A stretch of 35,030 nt of DNA, taken from positions 1-35,030 of the forward strand of contig JAQVHD010000002.1 of assembly GCA_028696375.1 (NCBI GenBank), in the 5' to 3' direction. Both the position numbers and the translations under genes were made by a program. The stretch is from Minisyncoccota bacterium (GTDB lineage Bacteria; Patescibacteriota; Minisyncoccia; UBA6257; JAAZHW01). The notes beneath the pieces are model-generated. The model had not been told where the DNA came from, did not search any database, and saw only the letters and a program-made list of their open reading frames with translations. Position 1 is the stretch's first letter. Every line of letters starts with the position of its first letter. Of this stretch, positions 1 through 7,733 are shown one piece after another.

Positions 1-80
1 GGTTTTAAGTTGCAGTTTTGAGTTTTGAGCTTTGAGTTTTGGCTTATTATTTTTTAATTTTTGACTTTTGATTTTTGACT
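1..80. repeat. Degenerate TTTTGAG/TTTGAC low-complexity tandem repeat
   Basis: The stretch is a run of near-copies of TTTTGAG, then TTTTGACT/TTTTGATT, with a period of about 7-8 bases. The same family, or its complement CTCAAAT, recurs at 7060-7092, 7533-7589, 14363-14395, 16018-16110 and 23379-23414. The last copies provide the TTGACT -35 box of the promoter that follows. No gene is visible here. Confidence 0.7.
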
Positions 81-89
81 TTTTATAAT
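61..89 (+). promoter_or_regulatory. Sigma-70 promoter giving a leaderless mRNA
   Basis: TTGACT at 61-66, a 17-base spacer, then a perfect TATAAT at 84-89. Only six bases separate the -10 box from the ATG at 96, so the first transcribed base should be at or next to the start codon. There is no ribosome binding site. Confidence 0.8.
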
Positions 90-95
90 GCATTT

Positions 96-1271
96 ATGCA
101 TACTTCTTATACTTATTTGGAAATATTTGAAAATTGCCCGAAACGATATGAATTTCAAATTATCGACAAAATACAAGTCCCTAAAACAAAAGAACAATTT
201 TTTGGTACTATTCTTCACAAGTGTTTGAAATTTTTATTCAGTAAAGCGCCTCTTTACCCTACATTTGATGAACTGATGGATTATTTTACTATTCAATGGA
301 AAGAAGCAGACAAATTGAAATGGCGTGACGAAAAACAAAAAGAAATGTTTTTTAATGAAGGAAAAAGAATCCTCGAGGATTTTTATAAAAAGAATATCCC
401 CTCTTTATCGATTCCCCTAGATCTAGAGAGTCGCTTTGAAGTTGAAATTGAAGATGAAGAAAATAATACCATTCATACCCTAGCTGGTTATATTGATCGC
501 GTAGATAAAAGAGATGATAACAAATTTGAAATTATTGACTATAAAACTGCTCAGAAAATGCCTGGTCAAAGTGCTTTAAGAAATAGTCTTCAGCTTTCGA
601 TTTATACCTTGGGGTTTTTTAAAAAATGGCCTAATTTGACAGATTTAGATAATGTTGTTTTAACTCTCTACTTTTTGAAACACGGCGAAAAACTTTCTGA
701 TCGTCAAACAGCTGAGGAAATTGCTCATACAAAAGAACGAGTTTTAAAAGATATTCACGAGATCGAAAAGAACTATTTCCCTCCTATCCCCTCTCCTCTT
801 TGCTCCTATTGTCCTTATCGCAAAATTTGTCCAATGTGGTCTCATCTTTATAAAAAAGAAGAGAATACTCCCGAAGAAAAAGAGATAAATGGATTAATCA
901 AAGAATATTTTGCTGCCAAAGAGAAAATTAATCAACAAAAAGAAAAGCTTAATCTTATAAAAAAACAGATTAATGATTATGCAACAAAAAAGGGATTAGA
1001 GAGAATTTTTGGAGAAGACGGCTATTTTGCTTATCAAAATCAAATCATCAAAGACTACGACACAGAACAATTGAAACAATTACTTATTAGTGCCGGGTTA
1101 TGGCAGGATGTCTCTGTTTTAGATAAAAAAAGATTGGATAAACTACTTAAACGGTTGCCCCCCGAATTAATTAAACAAATTGAAACTTTAGAGAAAACAA
1201 AAAACCGCAAAATTTTAAAAGCAGTTAAAAAAGATATTGATATTATAAAAAGCGAATTAAAGGAAGATTAA
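96..1271 (+). CDS. RecB/Cas4-family PD-(D/E)XK nuclease with Fe-S cysteines
   Basis: A 391-aa stand-alone nuclease of the RecB/AddB/Cas4 superfamily (PDDEXK_1), probably a DNA exonuclease in repair. Numbered from the ATG at 96, His41 lies in GTILHK, Asp134 in GYIDRVD, the catalytic Asp148-x-Lys150 in EIIDYKT, and a QxxxY motif at 166-170. Four cysteines (C14, then C236, C239 and C245 in CSYCPYRKIC) match the split 4Fe-4S staple of AddB and Cas4. Residues after about 255 are charged and probably form a coiled coil, ending in a Lys-rich tail. An upstream TTG at 75 is in frame but lies inside the promoter, so ATG 96 is preferred. No helicase or cas gene is nearby, so a CRISPR role is not supported. 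The stop overlaps the stop of the next, convergent gene. Confidence 0.85.
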   Translation: MHTSYTYLEIFENCPKRYEFQIIDKIQVPKTKEQFFGTILHKCLKFLFSKAPLYPTFDELMDYFTIQWKEADKLKWRDEKQKEMFFNEGKRILEDFYKKNIPSLSIPLDLESRFEVEIEDEENNTIHTLAGYIDRVDKRDDNKFEIIDYKTAQKMPGQSALRNSLQLSIYTLGFFKKWPNLTDLDNVVLTLYFLKHGEKLSDRQTAEEIAHTKERVLKDIHEIEKNYFPPIPSPLCSYCPYRKICPMWSHLYKKEENTPEEKEINGLIKEYFAAKEKINQQKEKLNLIKKQINDYATKKGLERIFGEDGYFAYQNQIIKDYDTEQLKQLLISAGLWQDVSVLDKKRLDKLLKRLPPELIKQIETLEKTKNRKILKAVKKDIDIIKSELKED

Positions 1272-1423
1272 TTAGAACACTTTTCGATAACAATAGGCAC
1301 TTTTTGAACAAAATGAGTGGCTGTTAAATAGCCAAGAGCGAAGCTTGTGGTAACAATCAAAAAAACAAATATAGCTACAATAATCTCTCTTTTGTTTTTT
1401 TCGAAAACATTTTTAGGTTGCAT
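1268..1423 (-). CDS. 51-aa single-pass membrane protein
   Basis: A short ORF from ATG at 1423 to TAA at 1268. It has a basic N-terminus (MQPKNVFEKNKREI), one hydrophobic helix at about residues 14-35 (IIVAIFVFLIVTTSFALGY) and a short outer tail ending PIVIEKCSN with a single Cys. A signal-anchor topology with the tail outside is likely. Function is unknown. Similar one-helix proteins with a (F/A)LGYL turn and a PI(V/I)IEK tail seem common in Parcubacteria-type genomes, but that is from memory and needs a search. Its last four bases overlap the end of the upstream nuclease gene on the other strand. It is a credible gene because start, helix and stop are coherent and it fills the gap exactly. 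Confidence 0.6.
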   Translation of the reverse strand: MQPKNVFEKNKREIIVAIFVFLIVTTSFALGYLTATHFVQKVPIVIEKCSN

Positions 1424-1489
1424 TTTTTTAAAAAATTTTTAAAATATTAGCTGATAAATAAATTGTCGTCTTAGATTAATTTTTATTTT

Positions 1490-1762
1490 ATGGCTCATAC
1501 TCAATCAGGAGGTTCAACTAAATTAGGAAGGGACTCTGAATCTAAGCGCTTAGGCGTTAAAATTTTTGGTGGTCAAAAAGCCAAAAAGGGTGCAATTATC
1601 GTTCGGCAAAGAGGCACCAGGATTCGAGCTGGTAAAAACGTGGGAATGGGAAAAGATTATACACTTTATGCGCTTAAAGATGGCACAGTTCGATTTAGTG
1701 AGAAACAAAAGGTTCATTTTGATGGCTCAAAAAAACGCGTCAAAATAGTTTCAGTAGAATAA
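1490..1762 (+). CDS. rpmA: Ribosomal protein bL27
   Basis: A 90-aa bL27 of the large ribosomal subunit; its N-terminal tail reaches the peptidyl transferase centre. The start [16 protein letters not shown] and the following [10 protein letters not shown] are family signatures, and the length is normal. The N-terminus begins directly at MAH, so the cleavable extension seen in many Firmicutes is absent. rplU, its usual partner, is not adjacent. No Shine-Dalgarno is visible before ATG 1490; a TAGATT box at 1472-1477 could be a -10. It converges on rplI with two bases between the stop codons. Confidence 0.95.
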   Translation: MAHTQSGGSTKLGRDSESKRLGVKIFGGQKAKKGAIIVRQRGTRIRAGKNVGMGKDYTLYALKDGTVRFSEKQKVHFDGSKKRVKIVSVE

Positions 1763-1764
1763 AA

Positions 1765-2211
1765 CTATTCTGATAACACACGAATTTTTAATTCGGTCTC
1801 TATTTCGGGACTGAATTTAATTTTTATTAAATAGTCCCCCACTTTTTTAATGTGCTCTTCTAAAATAATCTGTTTTTCGTCCAATTTGAAACCTGTTTTT
1901 TGTTCCAATTGTTTAATAATGTCCTCTTTCTTCACTGAACCAAAGGTCTTGCCACTTTTATCAGTTTTTAGCTTAAACTCGAGGGGGGTGTCTTTAATTT
2001 TTTCAACCCATTCTTTAAATATTTTCTGCTCCTCCTCTTTTCTTATCTCTTTTTGTTTTTTCAAGTTTTCAATCTCTTTTATTTTTTGAGGCGTAGCCGC
2101 TACAGCTAATTTTTTAGGAATCAAAAAATTGATAGCATAACCATCCGCAACATTCTTGACTTCATATTTTTTTCCTAATTTAGGAATACTTTCTAAAAGA
2201 ATAATTTTCAT
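1765..2211 (-). CDS. rplI: Ribosomal protein bL9
   Basis: A 148-aa bL9 of the large subunit. The N-terminal domain reads MKIILLESIPKLGKKYEVKN then GYAINFLIPKKLA, followed by a charged connecting helix at about 45-75 and a C-terminal domain. The length is normal. It lies two bases downstream of the protease gene with an AAGAGG ribosome site overlapping that gene's end, so the two are probably co-transcribed. L9 is reported missing from some CPR lineages (for example Microgenomates and WWE3), so its presence is mild evidence for a Parcubacteria-like source. Confidence 0.95.
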   Translation of the reverse strand: MKIILLESIPKLGKKYEVKNVADGYAINFLIPKKLAVAATPQKIKEIENLKKQKEIRKEEEQKIFKEWVEKIKDTPLEFKLKTDKSGKTFGSVKKEDIIKQLEQKTGFKLDEKQIILEEHIKKVGDYLIKIKFSPEIETELKIRVLSE

Positions 2212-2213
2212 AA

Positions 2214-3560
2214 TTAACCTCTTAATTCATTTTTTAAAATTTCTATTGCTTTATCCAATTGAGGATCTTGATTGGCCTCCCATTGTTCCTCAGTCAGATT
2301 TACTTCATAATCTGGACTGATTCCTACATCATTTATAGCCGTGCCGTTGGGCGTTAGCCACTCCGCAATAGTAATTTTAAGCATTGAATTGTCTGCAAGA
2401 GGTAGAAGTGTTTGAACCGAACCCTTTCCAAAGGTCTTCATTCCGATAATTTTAATGTTGCGATTGTCTCTTAAGGCGCCGGCTAAAATTTCAGAAGCTG
2501 AAGCTGTGCCTTCATTGGTGAGAATAACCACGGGTAAATTAAGCAATGCTTGGTTGCCAGAAGCACGAAACAGCTTTTCTCGATTATCGCTCCCCCTCTC
2601 CCTTACAACAACATCTCCTCTTTTCAAAAACCAACCGGCAATATCAACCGAACTCTCTAAATAACCACCGGGGTTATTGCGCAAATCAAGAATTATGCCA
2701 GATGAATTCTTCATAATAATTTGGGTGGCCGCTCGAGCAAATTCATCAGACGCATTCTCGTTGAAATTTAATAATTCCAAATGAGCAATCCCATTATCCA
2801 GAAATGTCAATTTTACGGCCGGAACATTGATGATGTCACGGACAATAGTAAAATCTCTAGGTTCATTAAATCCCTCTCTCATTATAGTCAAAGTTACACT
2901 CGTTCCCCTATCGCCGCGAATCATTTTAACCGCATCGTCAAGAGTGAGGCTATCGGTGGACGTTTTATCAATAGCAAGAATTTTATCGCCAGCGCGTAAT
3001 CCCGCTTTCCAAGCAGGTGTATCTTCGAGAGGAGAAACAACAGTAATAGCATTATTTTTCACCCCAATTTCAATGCCAATCCCACTGAAATTTCCGCTAA
3101 CATCTTCTGTAAATTTTTTAGCATCATCAGGTTCAAAAAACACCGTATAAGGATCGCCTAAAGAATCCACCATTCCCTTAATGGCCCCATAAACCATTTT
3201 TTGATAATCAATCTGACTGGCTTTAACGTAATACTCTTCTAAATAATGCCAGGCGTCCCAAAAAAGTGAAAAGTCAACATTTTGGGGTTTGTTTGTTTCT
3301 GCGTTTTCAACCCCACGAATAAGATTAATGGAAGGATAATATTTTTTTCCTATTTCGATACCGCCAATAAAAACCGCGCCTAAAACAATAAGACAAAGAG
3401 CAATGGTGCCTCCGATTTTAAAAATCCGCCTCCAGGAAAATTTCTTTTTTTGTTGATTCGACTCGCCTGTTTTTGCCGACAAGTCAGAATTAACTTGAAC
3501 CTCTTCAGATTTATTCATGGGTAAATCCCCCAATGATTGATTTGTTTTTTTAGAATTCAT
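2214..3560 (-). CDS. C-terminal processing peptidase, S41 family
   Basis: A 448-aa membrane-anchored serine protease of the CtpA/Prc family, expected to trim extracytoplasmic proteins. A Ser/Lys-rich cytoplasmic tail (1-46) precedes one membrane helix (about 49-68). Next come the N-terminal helical part (YVKASQIDYQKMVYGAIKGM, DPYTVF), a PDZ domain at about 155-230 (SGIGIEIG, AGLRAGDKILAID) and the S41 core. The catalytic pair is Ser354 in GTASASE and Lys379 in FGKG, with the usual spacing of 25. LDLRNNPGGY at 291-300 is also a signature. It heads the operon with rplI. The gene has a near-leaderless promoter with TATAAT at 3574-3579. Confidence 0.93.
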   Translation of the reverse strand: MNSKKTNQSLGDLPMNKSEEVQVNSDLSAKTGESNQQKKKFSWRRIFKIGGTIALCLIVLGAVFIGGIEIGKKYYPSINLIRGVENAETNKPQNVDFSLFWDAWHYLEEYYVKASQIDYQKMVYGAIKGMVDSLGDPYTVFFEPDDAKKFTEDVSGNFSGIGIEIGVKNNAITVVSPLEDTPAWKAGLRAGDKILAIDKTSTDSLTLDDAVKMIRGDRGTSVTLTIMREGFNEPRDFTIVRDIINVPAVKLTFLDNGIAHLELLNFNENASDEFARAATQIIMKNSSGIILDLRNNPGGYLESSVDIAGWFLKRGDVVVRERGSDNREKLFRASGNQALLNLPVVILTNEGTASASEILAGALRDNRNIKIIGMKTFGKGSVQTLLPLADNSMLKITIAEWLTPNGTAINDVGISPDYEVNLTEEQWEANQDPQLDKAIEILKNELRG

Positions 3561-3573
3561 AGTAATAAAAATT

Positions 3574-3601
3574 ATTATAGTCTTTTATTTCGATTTTGCA
3601 A
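3574..3601 (-). promoter_or_regulatory. Sigma-70 promoter of the protease-rplI operon
   Basis: On the minus strand TTGCAA (3601-3596), a 16-base spacer, and TATAAT (3579-3574). The -10 box ends 13 bases before the ATG at 3560, so the 5' leader should be about 6-7 bases, too short for a normal ribosome site. Confidence 0.7.
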
Positions 3602-3607
3602 TTTCAA

Positions 3608-4159
3608 TTATGACTGAAGAGGAAATGTTTTTAGAGGAATATAAACGGCATGCGGTTTTTGCAATTGACTTTCCATCAGGACTATCTCTTTCACTCTTAA
3701 TCGTTCTGGAAAATCAATGGGTTTGAAGTTGCATTTTATCGGTGCAAAACGAGCTAGGGTAATATGAATCTTGAAAGATCGATTTTCTTTTTCAAAATTA
3801 ATATTATTTTTTTCCAACTCTGTTTCTAAATCTCCCTTAATCTTTTTTAAGGTGAGGCAATCTTCACCATTAAGCCAGAGCATCCGACAATAATTTTCGT
3901 TGGGCGCTCCGGTAATACTATTAAAGTAAAGATCAAATGCCGAATATTGTGAAAAAACATTTTCGGCTATTTCCATAATTAAAGATAACTCATTTACAGG
4001 AATTGAACCTAAAAACAACAGGGTCAAGTGTAAATTTTCTTGTGGCGTTAAATTAGCCCGTTCCGGTAGGGAAATTTTTTTAAGAATGGCCACAATCTTT
4101 TCTTTTAAATCATTCGGCAACTCAATAGCAAAAAAGAGTCTTGCGTAATTTGAACTCAT
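3608..4159 (-). CDS. thpR: RNA 2',3'-cyclic phosphodiesterase (LigT/ThpR family)
   Basis: A 183-aa member of the 2H phosphoesterase family, which hydrolyses 2',3'-cyclic phosphate ends of RNA and can join 2',5' ends in vitro. The two catalytic HxTx motifs are at 44-47 (HLTL in NLHLTLLFLG) and 132-135 (HITL in KIHITLARF). The N-terminus RLFFAIELP is typical. Length matches the family (about 180). It is divergent from priA with 56 bases between the two ATGs, and its own -10 box is seven bases before the start, so the message is predicted to be leaderless. Confidence 0.92.
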   Translation of the reverse strand: MSSNYARLFFAIELPNDLKEKIVAILKKISLPERANLTPQENLHLTLLFLGSIPVNELSLIMEIAENVFSQYSAFDLYFNSITGAPNENYCRMLWLNGEDCLTLKKIKGDLETELEKNNINFEKENRSFKIHITLARFAPIKCNFKPIDFPERLRVKEIVLMESQLQKPHAVYIPLKTFPLQS

Positions 4160-4166
4160 TATTGCT

Positions 4167-4195
4167 ATTGTAACGCTCTTTTTATTCTTTGTCCA
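4167..4195 (-). promoter_or_regulatory. thpR promoter, leaderless
   Basis: Minus strand TGGACA (4195-4190), exactly 17 bases, then TACAAT (4172-4167). Seven bases remain to the ATG at 4159. It shares the 56-base gap with the divergent priA promoter, so the two polymerase sites overlap. Confidence 0.72.
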
Positions 4196-4203
4196 TTTTC
4201 GGT

Positions 4204-4209
4204 TATAAT
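4204..4209 (+). promoter_or_regulatory. priA -10 box, leaderless
   Basis: A perfect TATAAT lies six bases before the ATG at 4216. No good -35 was found at 16-18 bases (TTTATT at 4181-4186 is weak). The -35 area overlaps that of thpR on the other strand. Confidence 0.6.
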
Positions 4210-4215
4210 AAAACT

Positions 4216-6105
4216 ATGTTTTTAGTTAACGTTATTCCTATTGCCTATCTTCCCCGCTCTCAAAGCAAAAGCCTTGTCTATTTTGCCTCTCAAAAACCGG
4301 AAGTATATAGTTTAGTTTTTATTCCCTTTGGTCGAAGAAAAATGGAAGCGCTAGTTTTATCAAGCGAGGAAATTCAATCGAAAATTGCTATTAAAAAAGC
4401 CGGGTTTCAAATTAAGCCCCTCGGTAAAATCATTAATCCTCATGCCATTGTACATGAAAAACAATGGAAGTTATTTGAATGGATCTCGACTTATTATTTT
4501 GATCCACTAACATCCCTCTTAAAACAAAGCATCCCTTCCCTCAATCTGCTCAGACAAATTCATATCGAACCGCCTTCTCTTTCTTCAAAAAATTCGTCAG
4601 AAGATCTCCATCCTCAAATTTTATTCAATGATGATTTCTCTCTTTTAAAATCTTTTATTCAACAGACTTTAAATGAACAAAAACAAGTGCTCTTTCTTTT
4701 TCCCAATCAGATCAAATTAGAATATTACTGGCAAAACTTATCAGAATATCAAGATCAGATTGCCATTTACGAAAATAAAAATGCCAAAAAGTTTTTTAAA
4801 ATCTATCAAGGCGTCAACAATGGTGAAATAAAAATTGTTTTTGGAAAACGTTCGGCTCTTTTTGCCCCATTTAAAAATTTGGGGTTAATTACAGTTGTTG
4901 ATGAACAAAACTCTGGTCATGAAACAATCGAAACAAAAATTCATTATAATGCAAAGGAAGCAGCTCTCAAATTGCAGGAAATTTGGCAAGCCAGACTTAT
5001 TCTCACATCATTGAGCTCCTCAGTAGAGACGACCCTTAGAATAGATAGAGGCTCCTACAAACCATTAAACAATCCTCCTGTACCTATTAGCAACAAAATT
5101 TCTATTATCAATAATTCAAATTCCAAAGATGCTATTTTTGCCGACTCCACTCAAACAAATTTAGAATCAGCGCTCAATCAAGGATCAAAAATTTTAATTT
5201 ATAACAATCGCCGCGGCCACTCGCCAGCGCTTGTTTGCCAAACGTGCGGCTTTATCTTTCGTTGCCCTCAATGTGATACAGCCCTTGTTTACCACAAAAA
5301 TGAGACAAAAAAACTTCTTTGTCATCATTGTGGCCATACAGAAACCGCTCCAGATATTTGTCCCAATTGTCAAAGTCACCTCATCCAATTTGTTGGCATC
5401 GGTAATCAAAAAATCAATGAATATTTTAAAAATCATTTTCCCCAAATTAAAACGGCCATATTTGATTCCGATCATTTAAAGAATTTGCGCCAGGAAAAGA
5501 TGTTGTTTGATGAATTCATTAATAATAAAATTGATATTCTGATTGCGACTGAGCTTTTTTCTAAATTTTTTGATTTTGTTCCTCAGATCGATTTGGTTAT
5601 TATTCCCTCAATCGAACAAATGCTGGTCACTCCGGATTATCGCACTGAAGAGCGAATCAGAAATCTTCTCACTCTTTTTTCTCTAAAATCGCAGCAGGTA
5701 TTGGTACAAACTTTAGATCCAGAAAAAAAATGGCTTTCTCATATTCTAGAGAAGGATTTCTACCAACAGCAAATCGAAATGCGCAAAAAAACATTCTACC
5801 CACCTTTTAGTCAAATTGTTAAATTAGAAATTGCTCATTCAAAACCCGCTCAACTATTAAAATTAGCAGATTACACTTATAAACTATTAGAAAAAAATCT
5901 CACCCGCCTCTTTAAACCAAAGGATTATATTCTTTCTCGTCCTATCTCGCCCATTGTACCCAAAATCAATAACATTTATTTTAAAAATATTTACTGGAGA
6001 CTCATCGCTACTGAAGAAACTAACGTTTTATTAAAACGCAATGCGGTTTTAAAACTTCTGCCCGATGAAATCAATATTGAAATTGAACCTTTTGATCTTT
6101 TTTAA
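4216..6105 (+). CDS. priA: PriA-like primosomal protein N' lacking helicase motifs
   Basis: A 629-aa protein of the PriA family, the replication-restart initiator. The 3'-DNA-binding domain is at about 1-100. The eight zinc cysteines are all present: C341, C344, C350, C353, C369, C372, C382 and C385. IVFGKRSALFAPFKNLGL just before motif II is clearly PriA. The ATPase is broken: there is no GxTGSGKT Walker A before this point, motif II reads DEQN (229-232) instead of DEEH, motif III reads TSLSSS instead of GSATPS, and motif VI keeps DYRTEER but lacks QVAGRAGR. Actinobacterial PriA proteins are also annotated as missing the helicase motifs. It probably serves as a DNA-binding scaffold. The upstream in-frame TTG at 4189 would put the promoter inside the gene, so ATG 4216 was chosen. 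Confidence 0.88.
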   Translation: MFLVNVIPIAYLPRSQSKSLVYFASQKPEVYSLVFIPFGRRKMEALVLSSEEIQSKIAIKKAGFQIKPLGKIINPHAIVHEKQWKLFEWISTYYFDPLTSLLKQSIPSLNLLRQIHIEPPSLSSKNSSEDLHPQILFNDDFSLLKSFIQQTLNEQKQVLFLFPNQIKLEYYWQNLSEYQDQIAIYENKNAKKFFKIYQGVNNGEIKIVFGKRSALFAPFKNLGLITVVDEQNSGHETIETKIHYNAKEAALKLQEIWQARLILTSLSSSVETTLRIDRGSYKPLNNPPVPISNKISIINNSNSKDAIFADSTQTNLESALNQGSKILIYNNRRGHSPALVCQTCGFIFRCPQCDTALVYHKNETKKLLCHHCGHTETAPDICPNCQSHLIQFVGIGNQKINEYFKNHFPQIKTAIFDSDHLKNLRQEKMLFDEFINNKIDILIATELFSKFFDFVPQIDLVIIPSIEQMLVTPDYRTEERIRNLLTLFSLKSQQVLVQTLDPEKKWLSHILEKDFYQQQIEMRKKTFYPPFSQIVKLEIAHSKPAQLLKLADYTYKLLEKNLTRLFKPKDYILSRPISPIVPKINNIYFKNIYWRLIATEETNVLLKRNAVLKLLPDEINIEIEPFDLF

Positions 6106-6112
6106 TTTTTGC

Positions 6113-6118
6113 TATACT
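6113..6118 (+). promoter_or_regulatory. def -10 box, leaderless
   Basis: TATACT ends seven bases before the ATG at 6126. A candidate -35, TTGATC at 6092-6097, overlaps the end of priA but gives only a 15-base spacer. This is the likely promoter of def-fmt. Confidence 0.55.
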
Positions 6119-6125
6119 CATAATT

Positions 6126-6605
6126 ATGAGAATCCTATCGATATTTAATAAAAAAGATGAGCAATTTCTGCGTCAAAAAACAGCAGAAGTAATAAATCCT
6201 CAAGATCCAGCCATTAGAGAACTAATTGACACGATGAGAAACGTAATGGAAAAAAATCAGGGAGTTGGACTGGCGGCTAACCAAATTGGAAAGCCGTGGC
6301 GAATTTTTGTTGCTGAATATCAAAATCAATCTTTTGCTTTTATTAACCCAAAAATTATTAAACATTCGAGAAAAGTAAATTTGGCTGAAGAGGGCTGCCT
6401 CAGTGTCCCCCGCATTGTAGGAGTTGTTCCCCGATATGATAAAATTGTTATCGAAGGGCGTGATTTAAATAATAAAAAGTTTAAAATTAAAGCCTCAGGA
6501 ATGCTAGCTCGTATTTTCCAACACGAAACCGACCACCTCGATGGCATTCTTTTCATCGATAAAGCAAAAGAACTTTATCAGGTTAAATCATCTAAAAATG
6601 ACTAA
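6126..6605 (+). CDS. def: Peptide deformylase
   Basis: A 159-aa Fe/Zn metalloenzyme that removes the formyl group from nascent proteins. All three motifs are present: GVGLAANQIG (46-55), EGCLSVP (89-95) with metal ligand Cys91, and QHETDHLDG (132-140) with ligands His133 and His137 and catalytic Glu134. The length is typical. The end overlaps the start of fmt by eight bases, the classical def-fmt pair, so addition and removal of the formyl group are co-expressed. Confidence 0.96.
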   Translation: MRILSIFNKKDEQFLRQKTAEVINPQDPAIRELIDTMRNVMEKNQGVGLAANQIGKPWRIFVAEYQNQSFAFINPKIIKHSRKVNLAEEGCLSVPRIVGVVPRYDKIVIEGRDLNNKKFKIKASGMLARIFQHETDHLDGILFIDKAKELYQVKSSKND

Positions 6606-7566
6606 TAATGAAGCAAAAATTGTCTTTTGGGGCACACCAAACTTTGCCGCTAAGATTCTCGAGGGTTTGATTTCCGCTCAATTTTGCCCTATTTTAGTGG
6701 TTACAGCTCCAGATAAGGTAAAAGGCCGAGGTTTGAAAAAGACCCCCTCAGAAGTCAAAAAAATCGCTAAAAAATGGGGTTTAGAAGTGGCTGAGCCGGC
6801 CAAATTGCGGCAAAATGAGGCTTTTTTGCAACAACTCCGACAATTAGACCCCGATCTTTTTATTGTAGCGGCTTACGGCAAAATTATTCCGGCTGATTAT
6901 TTAACCATCCCCAAAAAAGGCGCTCTAAATGTTCACCCTTCTCTTTTGCCACGGTGGCGTGGCCCCTCCCCCATTCAAGCAACCATCCTGGCAGGAGATA
7001 CTGAAACTGGTATTTCTATTATTTTAATGGATGAAGAAATGGACCATGGGCCCATTATCAAAAGCTCAAAGCTCAATTCTCAAATCTCAAAATTAACTTA
7101 CAGAGAATTAGAAGAAAAATGCATTGAGGAAGCAATCAAATTATTAATTGAAACATTACCTCAATGGTTAAACGGCGAAATCCAACCCATTCCTCAAGAT
7201 CACGAGAAAGCGACTTATTGCAAAATAATTAAAAAAGAAGATGGGCTGACGGATTTTAATGGGCCAGCTGAATTAATCGAAAGAAAGATTCGTGCTTTCG
7301 AAGTGTGGCCTAACGTTTATTTTCAACGCAACGGAAAAACATACAAGATTTTGGAGGCTGATATTTTTAAAGATGAAAATATTCTGAAAGACAAAACAGT
7401 TGGCGAATTTTTCTGTCTGGATAACCAACTCATTGTTAAATGCGCTGAGAAAGGCTTATTTATTAAAAAAATCCAACCAGAAAATAAAAAAGCGCTCGAT
7501 GGTTATGCATTTTGGTGCGGATACCAAAAGAAAATCTCCAATCTCAAATCTCAAATTTCAAAATGA
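6598..7566 (+). CDS. fmt: Methionyl-tRNA formyltransferase
   Basis: A 322-aa enzyme that formylates initiator Met-tRNA with 10-formyl-THF. The start at ATG 6598 gives the normal N-terminus VFWGTPNFAA; the longer reading from 6541 has no homologous extension. The catalytic residues are Asn111 and His113 in NVHPSLLPRWRG and Asp149 in MDEEMDHGP. The C-terminal anticodon-arm domain starts near 205. Two stretches look like translated low-complexity repeat: residues 155-166 (KSSKLNSQISKL) and the last twelve residues (KKISNLKSQISK). The gene starts inside def and ends before a hairpin at 7695. Confidence 0.95.
   Translation: MTNNEAKIVFWGTPNFAAKILEGLISAQFCPILVVTAPDKVKGRGLKKTPSEVKKIAKKWGLEVAEPAKLRQNEAFLQQLRQLDPDLFIVAAYGKIIPADYLTIPKKGALNVHPSLLPRWRGPSPIQATILAGDTETGISIILMDEEMDHGPIIKSSKLNSQISKLTYRELEEKCIEEAIKLLIETLPQWLNGEIQPIPQDHEKATYCKIIKKEDGLTDFNGPAELIERKIRAFEVWPNVYFQRNGKTYKILEADIFKDENILKDKTVGEFFCLDNQLIVKCAEKGLFIKKIQPENKKALDGYAFWCGYQKKISNLKSQISK
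7060..7092 (+). repeat. CTCAAAT-type repeat inside fmt
   Basis: Four to five degenerate units (CTCAAAG, CTCAATT, CTCAAAT, CTCAAAA) lie in frame within fmt and encode about residues 155-166. They match the intergenic repeat family seen at 23379-23414. Confidence 0.6.
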
Positions 7567-7589
7567 AGAATGTCAAAAGTTAAAATTGA
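7533..7589 (+). repeat. CTCAAAT-type repeat at the fmt 3' end
   Basis: Units of the form CTCCAAT, CTCAAAT, CTCAAAT, TTCAAAA run through the fmt stop codon. They continue as GTCAAAAG-type sequence for about 20 bases. The repeat encodes the C-terminal tail of Fmt. The rest of 7590-7690 shows no gene. Confidence 0.65.
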
Positions 7590-7694
7590 CGAGCAAACAA
7601 ACAATATAAATTTTCAAATCTTTCTACCCGCTCTAGCTGTCCTGCCAGCAAATTTGAAAATAAATTAATCATCATTTGTGGCTTTTAGAAATAA

Positions 7695-7724
7695 AAAACG
7701 GGAGCTGATATAGCTTCCCGTTTT
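7695..7724. terminator. Bidirectional terminator between fmt and the zinc-ribbon operon
   Basis: AAAACGGGAGCT, loop GATAT, AGCTTCCCGTTTT. The stem has one bulged base, with A-tract on the left and T-tract on the right. It serves fmt on the plus strand and the converging small-protein operon on the minus strand. Confidence 0.8.
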
Positions 7725-7733
7725 AATTTCTCA

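Noticed and set aside
96..1271. Calling the first gene cas4
   Set aside because: Motifs fit Cas4 and also AddB/RecB relatives, and no other cas gene or array is in the window.
1746..1769. Hairpin ATAGTTT/AAACTAT between rpmA and rplI
   Set aside because: Short AT-only stem overlapping the coding ends; not convincing as a terminator.
6541..6600. Longer fmt start at ATG 6541
   Set aside because: The extra 19 residues overlap def and do not resemble the Fmt N-terminus; the family motif begins right after ATG 6598.
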